This document shows, one piece after another, positions 24,808 through 33,296 of a stretch of DNA of 36,113 bases. This DNA is from Calditrichota bacterium (GTDB lineage Bacteria; Calditrichota; Calditrichia; Calditrichales; J004): NCBI GenBank assembly GCA_003696775.1, contig RFFS01000095.1, positions 1-36,113 of the forward strand, read 5' to 3'. Numbering within the stretch: the first letter of the stretch is position 1; every line of letters begins with the position of its first letter. The notes beneath the pieces are model-generated. The model ran no database searches, had not been told where the DNA came from, and saw only the letters and a program-made list of their open reading frames with translations. Position numbers and translations under genes: made by a program.

Positions 24808-25578
24808 CTACTCCTTCTTACCTTGTTCAATTTCCTTATGCACTTTTTCAATAAACGGCGCAAACAGATCAATGGGTACCGGGAAAATGGTTGTGGAATT
24901 CTTTTCGGCGGCCACTTCCACCAGGGTTTGCAGAAAGCGCAACTGCAGAGCCGAGGGCGATTCGTCCAGCTTATGAGCCGCCTGTGTCAACTTATCCGAT
25001 GCTTTAAATTCACCGTCCGCGGCAATGATTTTGGCGCGGCGTTCCCGTTCGGCTTCGGCCTGTTTGGCCATGGCCCGTTTCATTTCTTCCGGCAAATCGA
25101 TATGTTTGATTTCCACAAGGGTTACTTTTATTCCCCAGGGATCGGAATGCTGATCGATGATTTGCTGTAACTCCTGATTGATCCGTTCACGGTCCATCAG
25201 CAGATCATCCAGCTCCACCTGTCCGGCAATGCTGCGCAGGGTGGTTTGCGCCAGTTGCGAGGTGGCAAACAGATAGTTTTCCACGTCCACCACCGCTTTG
25301 GTGGGATCAATAACACGAAAATACAACACGGCGTTCAGTTGCACCGACACATTGTCCCGGGTGATCACATCTTGCGGCGGAATATCCATCACCACGGTAC
25401 GTAGGCTTACTTTTACCATTTTATCTATCACCGGAATCACGATGATCAGTCCCGGTCCTTTGGCGCCGATGACCCGTCCCAAACGGAATATCACGCCGCG
25501 TTCATATTCTTTAAGCACGCGAATGGCGCTGAACAAAAAGAAGATGAATAAAATAAACAATGTAAATCCAAAACCCAT
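24808..25578 (-). CDS. Slipin / SPFH (band 7) membrane protein
   Basis: The protein has 256 residues: one N-terminal membrane helix ([16 protein letters not shown], 3-18), then a band 7 domain. Typical segments are [20 protein letters not shown] near 24-43, [20 protein letters not shown] near 67-86, and [17 protein letters not shown] near 115-131. A coiled helical stretch ([20 protein letters not shown]) follows near 170-189. Slipins scaffold membrane microdomains and are cut by the partner protease NfeD near the C-terminus. The nfeD gene lies directly upstream here, the standard arrangement. No separate promoter is evident. Confidence 0.92.
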   Translation of the reverse strand: MGFGFTLFILFIFFLFSAIRVLKEYERGVIFRLGRVIGAKGPGLIIVIPVIDKMVKVSLRTVVMDIPPQDVITRDNVSVQLNAVLYFRVIDPTKAVVDVENYLFATSQLAQTTLRSIAGQVELDDLLMDRERINQELQQIIDQHSDPWGIKVTLVEIKHIDLPEEMKRAMAKQAEAERERRAKIIAADGEFKASDKLTQAAHKLDESPSALQLRFLQTLVEVAAEKNSTTIFPVPIDLFAPFIEKVHKEIEQGKKE

Positions 25579-25692
25579 GACGCCTCCCCGGAGCTATTCA
25601 AGTGCTCCTTTTTAATGTATGGATAATAGCAAAGGTAAACATTTTTTAGATATCGCGTAAGGCCTGTTGATCCGTGCGCAACGGCAGGCTTC

Positions 25693-27009
25693 TCAGGCCG
25701 GTTGGTCTTCCGCCCGGACTTTTAACAACAGATGCTCGTCATCCACCCCGACAATACGCACCGGCGTGCCCTTTTTAAGCGGCGCGTCTTCCGCCCGGGC
25801 ACGCCAGTATTCCCCGTGCACTAAAATCGTTCCCGTCGGTTTCAGGGGAAGGGTCACTTTGCCGGTTTTACCCACCATGGCCTCCATGCCGGTCAACGGG
25901 CGTTTTTTTTGTGCTTTAAGTGCCAGGCCGATCACAAACAGAAAAAAGGCGGCCATAATCACCACCATAAACAAAACAACCTGCAATGAGGCCCGTAATT
26001 CGGGTAAGGGCGATTTGAACAGCATGATGGAACCGATCAACAGGGCAACCACACCGCCGATGGATAATATTCCGTAACTGGTTATTTTAATCTCCAAAAT
26101 AAACAAAATGATGGCAAACAGAATCAGTAAATAACCGGCAAAATCCACCGGCAGGGTATTGAGGGCAAAAAAGCCGGTAATCAGCGCGATCCCCCCTGCC
26201 ACGCCGGGCACAATGGAACCGGGATTGTACAATTCGAACATAATACCCATGGTACCGATCATCATTAAAATATAGGCCACATTGGGGTTGGTGATGATGT
26301 CCAAAAGACGTTGCCGCCAGGTCATCTCGTAAGTAATTACCGTCGCGGCGGCGGTGCGCAGAGTATGGCGGCTGTTATCATCCAACGTGACCATGCGTCC
26401 ATCCAATTGCGTCATTAAATCTTCCGTTGTGGCGGCTATATAGTCGATCACATCCTTTTTCAATGCTTCTTCCGCCGTGATGTTGGCGCTTTCGCGGATG
26501 GCCTGTTCCGCCCATTCCGCGTTACGACCGCGGCTCTGCGCCACCGCCTTGATTTTTGCGATGGCATCATTGGTCACTTTTTCCATCATAATGGAACCGG
26601 ATAAGGTGTCGGTTTGGGCGCTGCCGGGCATGTTGCCGCCAAATACCGGATGCGCCGAACCGATGTTGGTAGCGGGCGCCATGGCAGCGATATGCGCCGA
26701 ATAGGTAATAAACACGCCGGCCGATGCCGCGCGTGCCCCTGAGGGCGCCACATAGACAATAACCGGGACCCGTGCGCCTTGTATGGATTTCATAATCTCA
26801 TGCATGGAGGCCATCAGACCGCCGGGGGTATCCAGTTGGATGAGCAGAGCCTCCGCCTGTTCCGATTCCGCCCGCTCCACAGCCTGGGCAATATATTCCG
26901 CGGCCACAGGATTGATGACACCGTTGACAACAATACGATGCACAAGAGACGCCGCGTGCGCTTGGGTGACCACATACATCAACAGGATGATTGCAACAGA
27001 TTTTCGCAT
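25693..27009 (-). CDS. NfeD family ClpP-class membrane serine protease
   Basis: The protein has 438 residues with an N-terminal signal (MRKSVAIILLMYVVTQAHAA). The protease domain has LIQLDTPGGLMASMHEI near 56-72, the nucleophile in GARAASAGVF (Ser 96), and a catalytic Lys candidate in SIMMEKVTNDA (Lys 144). A block of helices spans roughly 240-350, then a C-terminal OB-fold NfeD domain (about 375-435, MVGKTGKVTLPLKPTGTILV). The long form is membrane-bound with the protease outside the cytoplasm. It cuts slipin-type partners, and the slipin gene follows downstream. About 115 bases separate the two genes. Confidence 0.93.
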   Translation of the reverse strand: MRKSVAIILLMYVVTQAHAASLVHRIVVNGVINPVAAEYIAQAVERAESEQAEALLIQLDTPGGLMASMHEIMKSIQGARVPVIVYVAPSGARAASAGVFITYSAHIAAMAPATNIGSAHPVFGGNMPGSAQTDTLSGSIMMEKVTNDAIAKIKAVAQSRGRNAEWAEQAIRESANITAEEALKKDVIDYIAATTEDLMTQLDGRMVTLDDNSRHTLRTAAATVITYEMTWRQRLLDIITNPNVAYILMMIGTMGIMFELYNPGSIVPGVAGGIALITGFFALNTLPVDFAGYLLILFAIILFILEIKITSYGILSIGGVVALLIGSIMLFKSPLPELRASLQVVLFMVVIMAAFFLFVIGLALKAQKKRPLTGMEAMVGKTGKVTLPLKPTGTILVHGEYWRARAEDAPLKKGTPVRIVGVDDEHLLLKVRAEDQPA

Positions 27010-27099
27010 GGCATTAGCTCCCTATTGGTTTGAATGGGCCCAACCTGGGTATTTTTTATCATAATAACGGAGAGATAAAGCGTTATATATTTATATCGC

Positions 27100-27181
27100 G
27101 ATCAATTGATCTTCTGAACCATACCTTAATATATTTCAAATCGTATCGCAACTTTATCCGTTCAAATGGATTTTATCCATT
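27100..27181. repeat. Palindrome and short hairpin in AtuA-NfeD gap
   Basis: GATCAATTGATC at 27100-27111 is a perfect 12-base palindrome. AATGGAT, 3 bases, ATCCATT at 27165-27181 is a perfect hairpin with no T run. The first could be an operator for nfeD, the second a 3' structure for the AtuA cluster. The 226-base gap holds no gene. Confidence 0.3.
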
Positions 27182-27235
27182 ATAAGGGAAGATTATCAGG
27201 ATCATCTTCGATACATTTTCCGACAATAGTGTAAT

Positions 27236-27610
27236 TTACCAGTTGGCTTCCAGGCCTTTTTTCCAGTCGGCCATAAAATCTTCCAGGGATTCCACAAAAT
27301 CCGGGTCTTGTTCCTTACGGGCGATGGTACAATGGATAACCACTTTATCTTCGGCGGGCGGGTAACCGGTGGTCACCGTCCAGGCCAGCATATTGGGGCA
27401 TTCCGGCAGGGAAAAACGCGCGCCGCCTTTGATAAGCTGCCGCTCGATGCGGAAATCCCCCCAAACCATAAAACCCCGTCCGGCGTTATCACCGTCGGTT
27501 TCATACACTTCTTCCACGGAAGCACAATAATCGGCCAGCGCTCCCACAGTCAGCCGTTGATGGATCGTTGATTCGTCGGTTTTTATGTTGGCTGTCTCAA
27601 AAAATTCCAT
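27236..27610 (-). CDS. Unknown protein coupled to AtuA cluster
   Basis: The protein has 124 residues, with no signal or membrane helix. It is acidic, with a beta-rich middle (GRGFMVWGDFRIERQLIKGG and MLAWTVTTGYPPAEDKVVIH) and a C-terminal helix (FVESLEDFMADWKKGLEANW). The alternation of strands and the conserved-looking Trp and Gly positions suggest a small barrel or ferredoxin-like fold (inference). Its ATG shares one base with the stop of the AtuA-like gene (TGATG), which implies it is made together with it. I do not recognise the family. It may be a subunit of the same enzyme as DUF1446. Confidence 0.7.
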   Translation of the reverse strand: MEFFETANIKTDESTIHQRLTVGALADYCASVEEVYETDGDNAGRGFMVWGDFRIERQLIKGGARFSLPECPNMLAWTVTTGYPPAEDKVVIHCTIARKEQDPDFVESLEDFMADWKKGLEANW

Positions 27611-27945
27611 CAGGGCACCTCCAGTTCATCGGGAACATCGATATACATGCGCAGAATATTAGCGCTGACCACCTTGCCCTGCGCGTCATGTTTCAACGTC
27701 AATGTACCGCCCCCACCCAGGGCGTTGTGCAGCAAAAAATTCAAGGCGCCGATGTTGGGCATTTCAAAACGTTCCACGGGTCCCAGCACATTGCGGCCAA
27801 AGTGGGCTTTAACGCGTTCCGGTGTCAGCTCTTTCACCAAAACGGGGTAATATTCCGGTTTCAGGGCGATAACTCCCACATTGGCGGTATCGCCTTTATC
27901 ACCCGAACGGGCATGGGCCAGTTTTACCAATTGCACTTTTTTCAT
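27610..27945 (-). CDS. AtuA-like small subunit (C-terminal AtuA domain)
   Basis: The protein has 111 residues. It matches the separate small domain that in some organisms is fused to the end of AtuA (DUF1446). Signs are LVKLAHARSGDKGDTANVGV near 6-25, then VERFEMPNIGALNFLLHNAL near 57-76 and GGGGTLTLKHDAQGK. The first block is rich in Gly and Asp and may be a ligand site. AAGGAAAA stands before the ATG, 17 bases after the AtuA stop. Function is unknown apart from the link with terpene or branched acyl-CoA use. Confidence 0.88.
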   Translation of the reverse strand: MKKVQLVKLAHARSGDKGDTANVGVIALKPEYYPVLVKELTPERVKAHFGRNVLGPVERFEMPNIGALNFLLHNALGGGGTLTLKHDAQGKVVSANILRMYIDVPDELEVP

Positions 27946-27962
27946 AATCGTTTTCCTTCCCC

Positions 27963-29327
27963 CTAAATCACTTCAATGGTCAACACCTTGGGTTGCACGG
28001 TTTCTTTTTTTAATAACGCCGGCCAATAGGCGATCACTTCCCGCACCTTGGGACGCCCACCACCGAAGCCGGTTACCGTCGGCGGCCCGGTGAGTACCAG
28101 CGGAATCACTTCCTTGGAAAAGGTGGTCATATCCTTAAAATTATGGCCGCGCACACCAATGTGCAGAACTACTTCGTTGGGGTCTTCGATGGGCGGTGCC
28201 GTATCGCCGCCGCAGGCGTTGTATCCCAAAAATTCCGTACGAATTTCATCAAAACGGACACCGAGATAGTCCAGACGTTTACGAATGATTTCATCCGCTT
28301 TTTGGGCTTTTTGCAAAGCATCGGGCCAGGTGTAGGTCAATTGTCCGATGCTGGTATAACCGTCAAAGTATGAAATGGAAACCTTGTAGAACGGTGTATC
28401 GGGCTTGCCTTTAACGCCAAACACACGCACCCGGTTTTTGCCTTCCTGTTCCAGCTGGATAGAGGCAAAATCCGCCACACAATCCGGGGTTATGTATTCC
28501 GAAGGATTGCCCAGTTCATATACCAGTTGTTCCTTAACGGTGCGTACATCCACCAACCCGCCGAGTGATTCATGTTTGGTAATCACCAAATGTCCGTCGG
28601 CATACGCTTCCACAATGGGAAAGCCTATGCGTTCCATGTCGGGTACTTCTTTCCAACCGGCAAAAAAATTTCCGCCGGAAGCCTGTGCGCCGCACTCGTT
28701 GATATGACCGCCCACCACACCCGTGGCCAGCTTATCCCAGTCCTGCCAGTCCCAGCCGAATTCATGAATCATCGGCGCCAGACTGATGCCCGTATCGGTA
28801 ACACGGCCTGTAACAATTACCTGAGCGCCCTGTTGCAATGCTTCCACCACCGGCCGGGCTCCAAAATAGACGTTGGCGCTGCTGACCCGGTTGCGTACCG
28901 TGGAAAGTTCGGCGCCGGTTTCCATGTTTTTCAATGCATTGCCCGAAGCGATCAGGCTGTCCAGTTGTTCCAGAATATCATCGCCATATACGGCGGCGAT
29001 TTTTAAGCCGCTCATGCCCATCTTTTCGGCGATGCCGCGCACGGCCAGCATACAACCCACCGGATTAACACCACCGGCGTTGGTTATCAGGGTAACGTTT
29101 TTCTCCACCAAAAGCGGCAGCAGTTTTTCCATTAAGGGTACAAAATCCTTGGCATAACCCAGGTTGGGATCCCGCGATTTTTGTTTTTGCATGATGGACA
29201 TGGTCACTTCGGCCAGATAATCCATAACCAGATAATCGATGGCGCCTTCCCGTACCTGATCTATGGGCGCGTCAAAACGGTCGCCCCAGTAACCCTGCCC
29301 GCTGGCAATGCGAATCATTTGTTTCAT
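27963..29327 (-). CDS. AtuA family protein (DUF1446, acyclic terpene utilization)
   Basis: The protein has 454 residues and the DUF1446 pattern. Near the start it has IASGQGYWGDRFDAPIDQV, then DYLVMDYLAEVTMS, then NVTLITNAGGVNPVGC near 78-93. QVIVTGRVTDTGISLAPMIH lies near 174-193 and GHINECGAQASGGNFFAGW near 208-226. AtuA was named for acyclic terpene use in Pseudomonas, where it accompanies a geranyl-CoA carboxylase. No carboxylase, dehydrogenase or hydratase is present here, so the substrate is open. It is the first gene of a three-gene minus-strand cluster. The ribosome site is weak, and an in-frame ATG three codons later is possible. Confidence 0.9.
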   Translation of the reverse strand: MKQMIRIASGQGYWGDRFDAPIDQVREGAIDYLVMDYLAEVTMSIMQKQKSRDPNLGYAKDFVPLMEKLLPLLVEKNVTLITNAGGVNPVGCMLAVRGIAEKMGMSGLKIAAVYGDDILEQLDSLIASGNALKNMETGAELSTVRNRVSSANVYFGARPVVEALQQGAQVIVTGRVTDTGISLAPMIHEFGWDWQDWDKLATGVVGGHINECGAQASGGNFFAGWKEVPDMERIGFPIVEAYADGHLVITKHESLGGLVDVRTVKEQLVYELGNPSEYITPDCVADFASIQLEQEGKNRVRVFGVKGKPDTPFYKVSISYFDGYTSIGQLTYTWPDALQKAQKADEIIRKRLDYLGVRFDEIRTEFLGYNACGGDTAPPIEDPNEVVLHIGVRGHNFKDMTTFSKEVIPLVLTGPPTVTGFGGGRPKVREVIAYWPALLKKETVQPKVLTIEVI

Positions 29328-29433
29328 AGAGATAAATCCGTGTTTGGTTTGGAGAGTAGAAGCCTGTTATCGGCTAATTTAAGAAATTATTCGGTTTTAC
29401 GGGAAGGAATCGTACCCTTTTGGGACATGATAC

Positions 29434-29458
29434 AAAAAAAGCCGGTTCAACGTCGGCT
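29434..29458 (-). terminator. Terminator of the rhodanese operon
   Basis: On the minus strand AGCCG, 9 bases, CGGCT is followed by a run of seven T. The stop codon of the membrane protein gene lies in the loop, so translation termination and the terminator overlap. Confidence 0.65.
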
Positions 29459-29863
29459 GTACACGGCGGCCAGGCTGTAAAAAAACATCCAGAATCCGCT
29501 CAGACCGCGTAACTTTAAGGGGGTTATCCTGAAATCGAACAAACCGCTGCCGCCGTCCGGCCAGGGCAGACTCATATAAAAATTTATCAGCATGTAGAGC
29601 ATTAAAAAAGCCAGACCGTAACGAAATACGGGCGGCAATTGTTCCAGGCAAAAGCGCAGCGGATTGCCCTCTTCCGGAGCGGCTTTTATACAGGCACCGA
29701 TCCGGCGGGAAGCCATCATCCAGGCACCGAACATGCCCACAGTCAGCAGCATGGTTAAAACAGTACCCGGCAAGTAGATATTAAAAGCTATCAAAAGATG
29801 CAGGGCCCCGCTTAGCAGGCCCAGCATTGTAAAGAAAAGGGGGGTATAACGGGTAAGACTCAA
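29447..29863 (-). CDS. Small membrane protein, unknown function
   Basis: The protein has 138 residues. The TTG at 29863 overlaps the rhodanese stop (TTGA) with GGAG nine bases before, and is preferred to an internal ATG at 29827. Hydrophobic helices lie at about 8-28, 32-52, and 78-97, with a possible fourth near 122-134. No motif of a known family is seen. The loop between helices 2 and 3 contains Cys in IGACIKA and RFCLEQL. Coupling to the rhodanese gene suggests a joint sulfur-related role (inference). Confidence 0.65.
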   Translation of the reverse strand: MSLTRYTPLFFTMLGLLSGALHLLIAFNIYLPGTVLTMLLTVGMFGAWMMASRRIGACIKAAPEEGNPLRFCLEQLPPVFRYGLAFLMLYMLINFYMSLPWPDGGSGLFDFRITPLKLRGLSGFWMFFYSLAAVYSRR

Positions 29864-30189
29864 CCGGCTTTTTCTCCGGCGCCCATTTCCACGGGCAATT
29901 GGTGACGATACCAGTTAACGATGCCGCCGTACAGATTATACAGATTCTCATAGCCCATCTGATGCAACTGCATCACCAGACTGGCGCTGCGGTTACCGGT
30001 CTGACAGTAAATAACACAAGGTTTATCTTTGGGTATTTCCTGCCAGCGGGCGTTCATCTCACTCAAGGGTATTAACTGTGTGTTCGGAATGCGGGCCTGC
30101 ATGTGTTCGTAGCGCTCACGTACATCAATGAACACCACACCCGCATCGTATTTTTCCCGGGCTTCATCCGGCTGCAAATGATTGATCAT
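29860..30189 (-). CDS. Single-domain rhodanese-like protein
   Basis: The protein has 109 residues, one rhodanese domain without a signal peptide. VVFIDVRERYEHMQARIP near 18-35 is the first conserved block. The active loop VIYCQTGNRSA has the persulfide Cys at 62 (CxxGxR form). YENLYNLYGGIVNWYR near 82-97 closes the domain, with the usual GG and W. Such proteins carry sulfane sulfur in the cytoplasm. It is the first gene of a two-gene operon with a membrane protein, and it follows the POT gene terminator at a distance of 70 bases. Confidence 0.92.
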   Translation of the reverse strand: MINHLQPDEAREKYDAGVVFIDVRERYEHMQARIPNTQLIPLSEMNARWQEIPKDKPCVIYCQTGNRSASLVMQLHQMGYENLYNLYGGIVNWYRHQLPVEMGAGEKAG

Positions 30190-30258
30190 GGTTTCTCCAA
30201 TCGTTTATATTCATTTATTAATTATGGCTATGGATGAAGCGTATATGAATCGGTTACA

Positions 30259-30297
30259 AAAAAAGGCCGCATCCACATGGATACAGCCTTCTTTTTA
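30259..30297 (-). terminator. Terminator of the POT transporter
   Basis: On the minus strand AAGGC, then a nested ATCC / GGAT arm, then GCCTT followed by eight T. It begins 15 bases after the transporter stop. The opposite strand also has a T-rich end, so it could work both ways. Confidence 0.75.
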
Positions 30298-30311
30298 ATT
30301 TTATCCGTATT

Positions 30312-31763
30312 TTATTTGATATCGCCGGCCAGTTTTTTGGTAAACGGACTGAGCGCCAAAAAGAGCACGCCGAATACCGTAACAAACCCGGCCACCACGC
30401 TGAACAGCATATATTGCGGCATACTTTCCACGTAACCGGCCACCAGTCCGGCAATCAGGTTACCGAGCGCCGCGCCAAGGAACCAGGTACCCATCATCTG
30501 GCTGACCAGGCGTTGCGGCGCCAACTTTGTGATGCTGCTCAGGCCAACCGGACTGAGCGCCAGCTCGCCCACGGTATGGAAAAAGTACGTTACAATCAGC
30601 CACATGGGACTCACCTTGCCGCCATCTTCGGCAAAAGTGGAACCCCAGGCCAAAACAAAAAAGCCCGCGCCCAACAATACCAGACCAATACCGAATTTGG
30701 CCGGAATGGACGGGTTTTTATCTCCCAATTTGATCCACAAAGCGCCAATGGCCGGCGCCAGGGTAACAATAAAAATCGGGTTGATGTTTTGCAGCCAACC
30801 GGTCGGCACTTCCCACCCCAACACCATGCGGTCAGTGATGTCACGGGCAAACAGATTCATGGACGAACCGGCCTGTTCGAAACCGCCGAAGAAAACAATG
30901 GCGCCGAGAAACAACAGAGCAATCAAAGCCACCCGTTTGCGTTCTTCAGAGTTTTGGCAGGCAAAAATTATGATACCGGCAAAATAAAGCACGGCCACCA
31001 CCAGCAGGATGTAACCGGTGTTTTGCGCAAAGTTAACAATGCTGAAATCCGCGCTGCTTTGAATGTAAAAGATAACGGCAAAAACGATGAGCAGAGTGAC
31101 GCCGATTCCATACATAAACTGCTTACGGGCCTGAACCAACATCTCTTTATCGCCGGCATTGCCTTTTAGTTGTCCGGCGTCTCCGAGATGTTTACCCTGT
31201 GCAAGGTATTGGATAACACCCAGGGTCATCCCGATGGCCGCGGCCAGAAAACCCAGATGCCAGTCCACTTTTTCACCCAGCCAGGAACAAATGAACTGCC
31301 CTAAAACGGCACCCACATTGATTCCCATGTAAAAGATGGAAAATCCGGCGTCACGACGGGCGCCGCCTTCCGGATAGAGATCACCCACAATGGCGCTGAC
31401 ATTCGGTTTCAACAAACCCGTTCCCAAAATAACCAGTAAAAGTCCGAGATAAAACATCATCATACCCGGAACGGAAAGCGAGAAATTACCGAGCGCAATC
31501 AGAATGCCGCCAATCAGCACGGAACGGCGCTGCCCAAGCAGTTTATCAGCAATCCAGCCACCGGGCAGGGAAAGCGCGTACACGCCAAATGTATATAAAC
31601 CGTAAATGGCGCTGGCATTGGCGCTGTCAAATCCCAAACCGCCCTGGGTTACCGCCGCCGTCATAAACAAAACCAGAATGGCGCGCATGCCATAATAACT
31701 GAAGCGCTCCCACATCTCTGTTAAAAAGAGAACCTGAAGCCCCTTCGGATGGTCTTTAAACAT
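30312..31763 (-). CDS. POT family proton-dependent peptide transporter
   Basis: The ATG at 31763 has GGAGGT six bases before it, giving 483 residues; an in-frame ATG at 31853 upstream lacks a site and overlaps the promoter. The start matches POT transporters: MFKDHPKGLQVLFLTEMWER with the ExxER motif at about 16-20, then FSYYGMRAILV. About 12 to 14 helices follow, with GGWIADKLLGQRRSVLIGG near 67-85 as the loop between helices 2 and 3. It imports di- and tripeptides with protons across the inner membrane. With pepT in the window, the cell appears to use short peptides. Confidence 0.93.
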   Translation of the reverse strand: MFKDHPKGLQVLFLTEMWERFSYYGMRAILVLFMTAAVTQGGLGFDSANASAIYGLYTFGVYALSLPGGWIADKLLGQRRSVLIGGILIALGNFSLSVPGMMMFYLGLLLVILGTGLLKPNVSAIVGDLYPEGGARRDAGFSIFYMGINVGAVLGQFICSWLGEKVDWHLGFLAAAIGMTLGVIQYLAQGKHLGDAGQLKGNAGDKEMLVQARKQFMYGIGVTLLIVFAVIFYIQSSADFSIVNFAQNTGYILLVVAVLYFAGIIIFACQNSEERKRVALIALLFLGAIVFFGGFEQAGSSMNLFARDITDRMVLGWEVPTGWLQNINPIFIVTLAPAIGALWIKLGDKNPSIPAKFGIGLVLLGAGFFVLAWGSTFAEDGGKVSPMWLIVTYFFHTVGELALSPVGLSSITKLAPQRLVSQMMGTWFLGAALGNLIAGLVAGYVESMPQYMLFSVVAGFVTVFGVLFLALSPFTKKLAGDIK

Positions 31764-31824
31764 AAAATACCTCCATGATGGATAGATGGTGTAAAATAAT
31801 AAAAGCAGGTCGTAAGCGAATTTT

Positions 31825-31854
31825 CTAATATAGGGAATGGCGAAATAATTCAAA
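31825..31854 (-). promoter_or_regulatory. Candidate promoter of the POT transporter
   Basis: On the minus strand TTTG, 18 bases, TATATTAG, leaving a leader of about 55 bases before the ATG at 31763. The second box matches TAnnTTTG at 6 of 8 positions. Confidence 0.4.
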
Positions 31855-31862
31855 AGCCCTTT

Positions 31863-32492
31863 TTAACGGGTACTTTCAGCCAAAAGGACATCGCTTTGGA
31901 TCAGTTGACAACCGGCCTGCTTCATCTCTTCCAGCGCTTTATGTTCATCATCGGGCGAAAGATTGACCGCGCGGCAGGCATCGGTAATCACATAGGTGGC
32001 ATATCCGGCACGGCAGCCGTCCAATGCCGTGAATTTAACACAATAATCGGTAGCCAGCCCGCATACATAGATGGTATCCACGTTGTGTTCTTTTAACCAT
32101 GTATCCAGACCGGTGGCCTTACGATGACCGTTATCGTAAAATCCGCTGTAACTGTCAATCTCCGGGTCCGTTCCTTTATATATGATGGTATTCAGCTTAT
32201 CTGTATTGAGTGTCGGATGAAATTCGGAACCGGACGTCTCCTGTATGCAATGGTCCGGCCAGAGGATTTGCGGCAATCCGTTTAAGTCGATCACATCACC
32301 GGGATTCTTACCCGGATGTTGCGAGGCAAAACTGCCATGATGCGCAGGATGCCAGTCTTTGGTGGCGATGATGGTTGTAAACTTTTCCTGCAAGGCGTTA
32401 ACCAGGGGAACGATGCTATCTCCATCCGGAACCGGCAGGGCTCCATCGGGCATAAAATCGTTTTGCATATCGACCAGGATCAAAGCGCGCAT
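31863..32492 (-). CDS. pncA: Nicotinamidase
   Basis: The protein has 209 residues and a cysteine-hydrolase (isochorismatase-like) fold. Asp in LVDMQNDF (8), Lys in IIYKGTDP (106) and Cys in GLATDYCVKF (151) form the catalytic triad. The metal site is in KDWHPAHHGSF (Asp 47, His 49) and WPDHCIQ (His 81), as in PncA. It deaminates nicotinamide to nicotinate for NAD salvage, and also acts on pyrazinamide in other bacteria. It follows the YciO-type gene by 8 bases on the minus strand. Confidence 0.93.
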   Translation of the reverse strand: MRALILVDMQNDFMPDGALPVPDGDSIVPLVNALQEKFTTIIATKDWHPAHHGSFASQHPGKNPGDVIDLNGLPQILWPDHCIQETSGSEFHPTLNTDKLNTIIYKGTDPEIDSYSGFYDNGHRKATGLDTWLKEHNVDTIYVCGLATDYCVKFTALDGCRAGYATYVITDACRAVNLSPDDEHKALEEMKQAGCQLIQSDVLLAESTR

Positions 32493-32500
32493 GATATCTC

Positions 32501-33121
32501 CTAAAAATTGAGTTCTTCAATGGAACCGGCACCTTCACGGATGATTTCCGGATAGTCACCGGTGAAATCGACAATAGTAGAAGGATTGTTGTAGGTCATT
32601 CCGCCGTCCAGGATTAAATCGACCATATGGCCGTATTCGGCGGAAATGGCATCTGGATCGGAATGGTATTCCACATCGCTGCCCGGCACGCTGGAAGAGA
32701 GGATAGGGTGTCCCAATTCCTGAACAATGGCCAGAGCCAGGGGGGCCCGGGGAATGCGAATGCCGACCGTTTTTTGTTTATGCAACAGATAGCGCGGCGT
32801 ATTTTTGGTTGCTTTCAGTATAAAGGTGTATGGGCCCGGTGTAACACGGCGCATGATTTTATAGGCTGCATCCGGTACCAGAGCATAATGGGCAATTTCT
32901 TTCAGGTCATGCAATATAAAGCTCAACGGTTTGTGGTGGTTGGCTTTTTTGATGTGTAAAATTTTTTCCAGCGCTTTTTTGCTGTACAGGTCCGCTCCCA
33001 ATCCGTAAATGGTATCCGTGGGATATATGACCACACCGTCCCGTTTCAAAATTTCTACCGTTTCCTTCACGGTTTTATGGTGCGGGGTTTCCGGGTAAAC
33101 ACGAATGCTGCGTGCCGCCAT
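32501..33121 (-). CDS. yciO: YciO/TsaC-type (Sua5-YciO-YrdC) protein
   Basis: The ATG at 33121, about ten bases after GAAAGG, gives 206 residues. An upstream in-frame ATG at 33202 would lie in front of the promoter and is rejected; 33130 is possible but only two bases from the site. The order fits the YrdC-like domain: VVIYPTDTIYGLGADL near 30-45, then NHHKPLSFIL, TPGPYTFILKATKNTPRYLL and VGIRIPRAPLA. The wording of the TPGPYTFILK block and the length match YciO rather than TsaC. TsaC makes threonylcarbamoyl-AMP for tRNA t6A; the exact role of YciO is unclear. Confidence 0.88.
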   Translation of the reverse strand: MAARSIRVYPETPHHKTVKETVEILKRDGVVIYPTDTIYGLGADLYSKKALEKILHIKKANHHKPLSFILHDLKEIAHYALVPDAAYKIMRRVTPGPYTFILKATKNTPRYLLHKQKTVGIRIPRAPLALAIVQELGHPILSSSVPGSDVEYHSDPDAISAEYGHMVDLILDGGMTYNNPSTIVDFTGDYPEIIREGAGSIEELNF

Positions 33122-33180
33122 GATGTTCATATCCTTTCGTAAAAAGACAAATGTACACACAGCCGGTTGTACAATGCCAC

Positions 33181-33209
33181 CGAATTTAGGGCAAAAGACC
33201 ATTTACAAA
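33181..33209 (-). promoter_or_regulatory. Candidate promoter of the yciO-pncA operon
   Basis: On the minus strand TTTG, 17 bases, TAAATTCG, about 60 bases before the chosen ATG. It has one mismatch in the second box. It supports a start at 33121 rather than 33202. Confidence 0.45.
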
Positions 33210-33245
33210 GGATGATTTTCGCTTCTATGTGTATTGTAATATTAA

Positions 33246-33275
33246 AAAGCGCCTGCTGAAGACAACAGGCGCTTA
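33246..33275 (-). terminator. Terminator of the phosphate transporter operon
   Basis: On the minus strand AAGCGCCTG, 10 bases, CAGGCGCTT, then TTT and an AT-rich end. The perfect nine-pair stem lies 22 bases after the PiT stop. Confidence 0.8.
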
Positions 33276-33296
33276 AAGTGAAGATTTATCAGGCTT

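Noticed and set aside
27100-27181. Rho-independent terminator of the AtuA cluster
   Set aside because: The hairpin at 27165-27181 has no T run after it on the minus strand.
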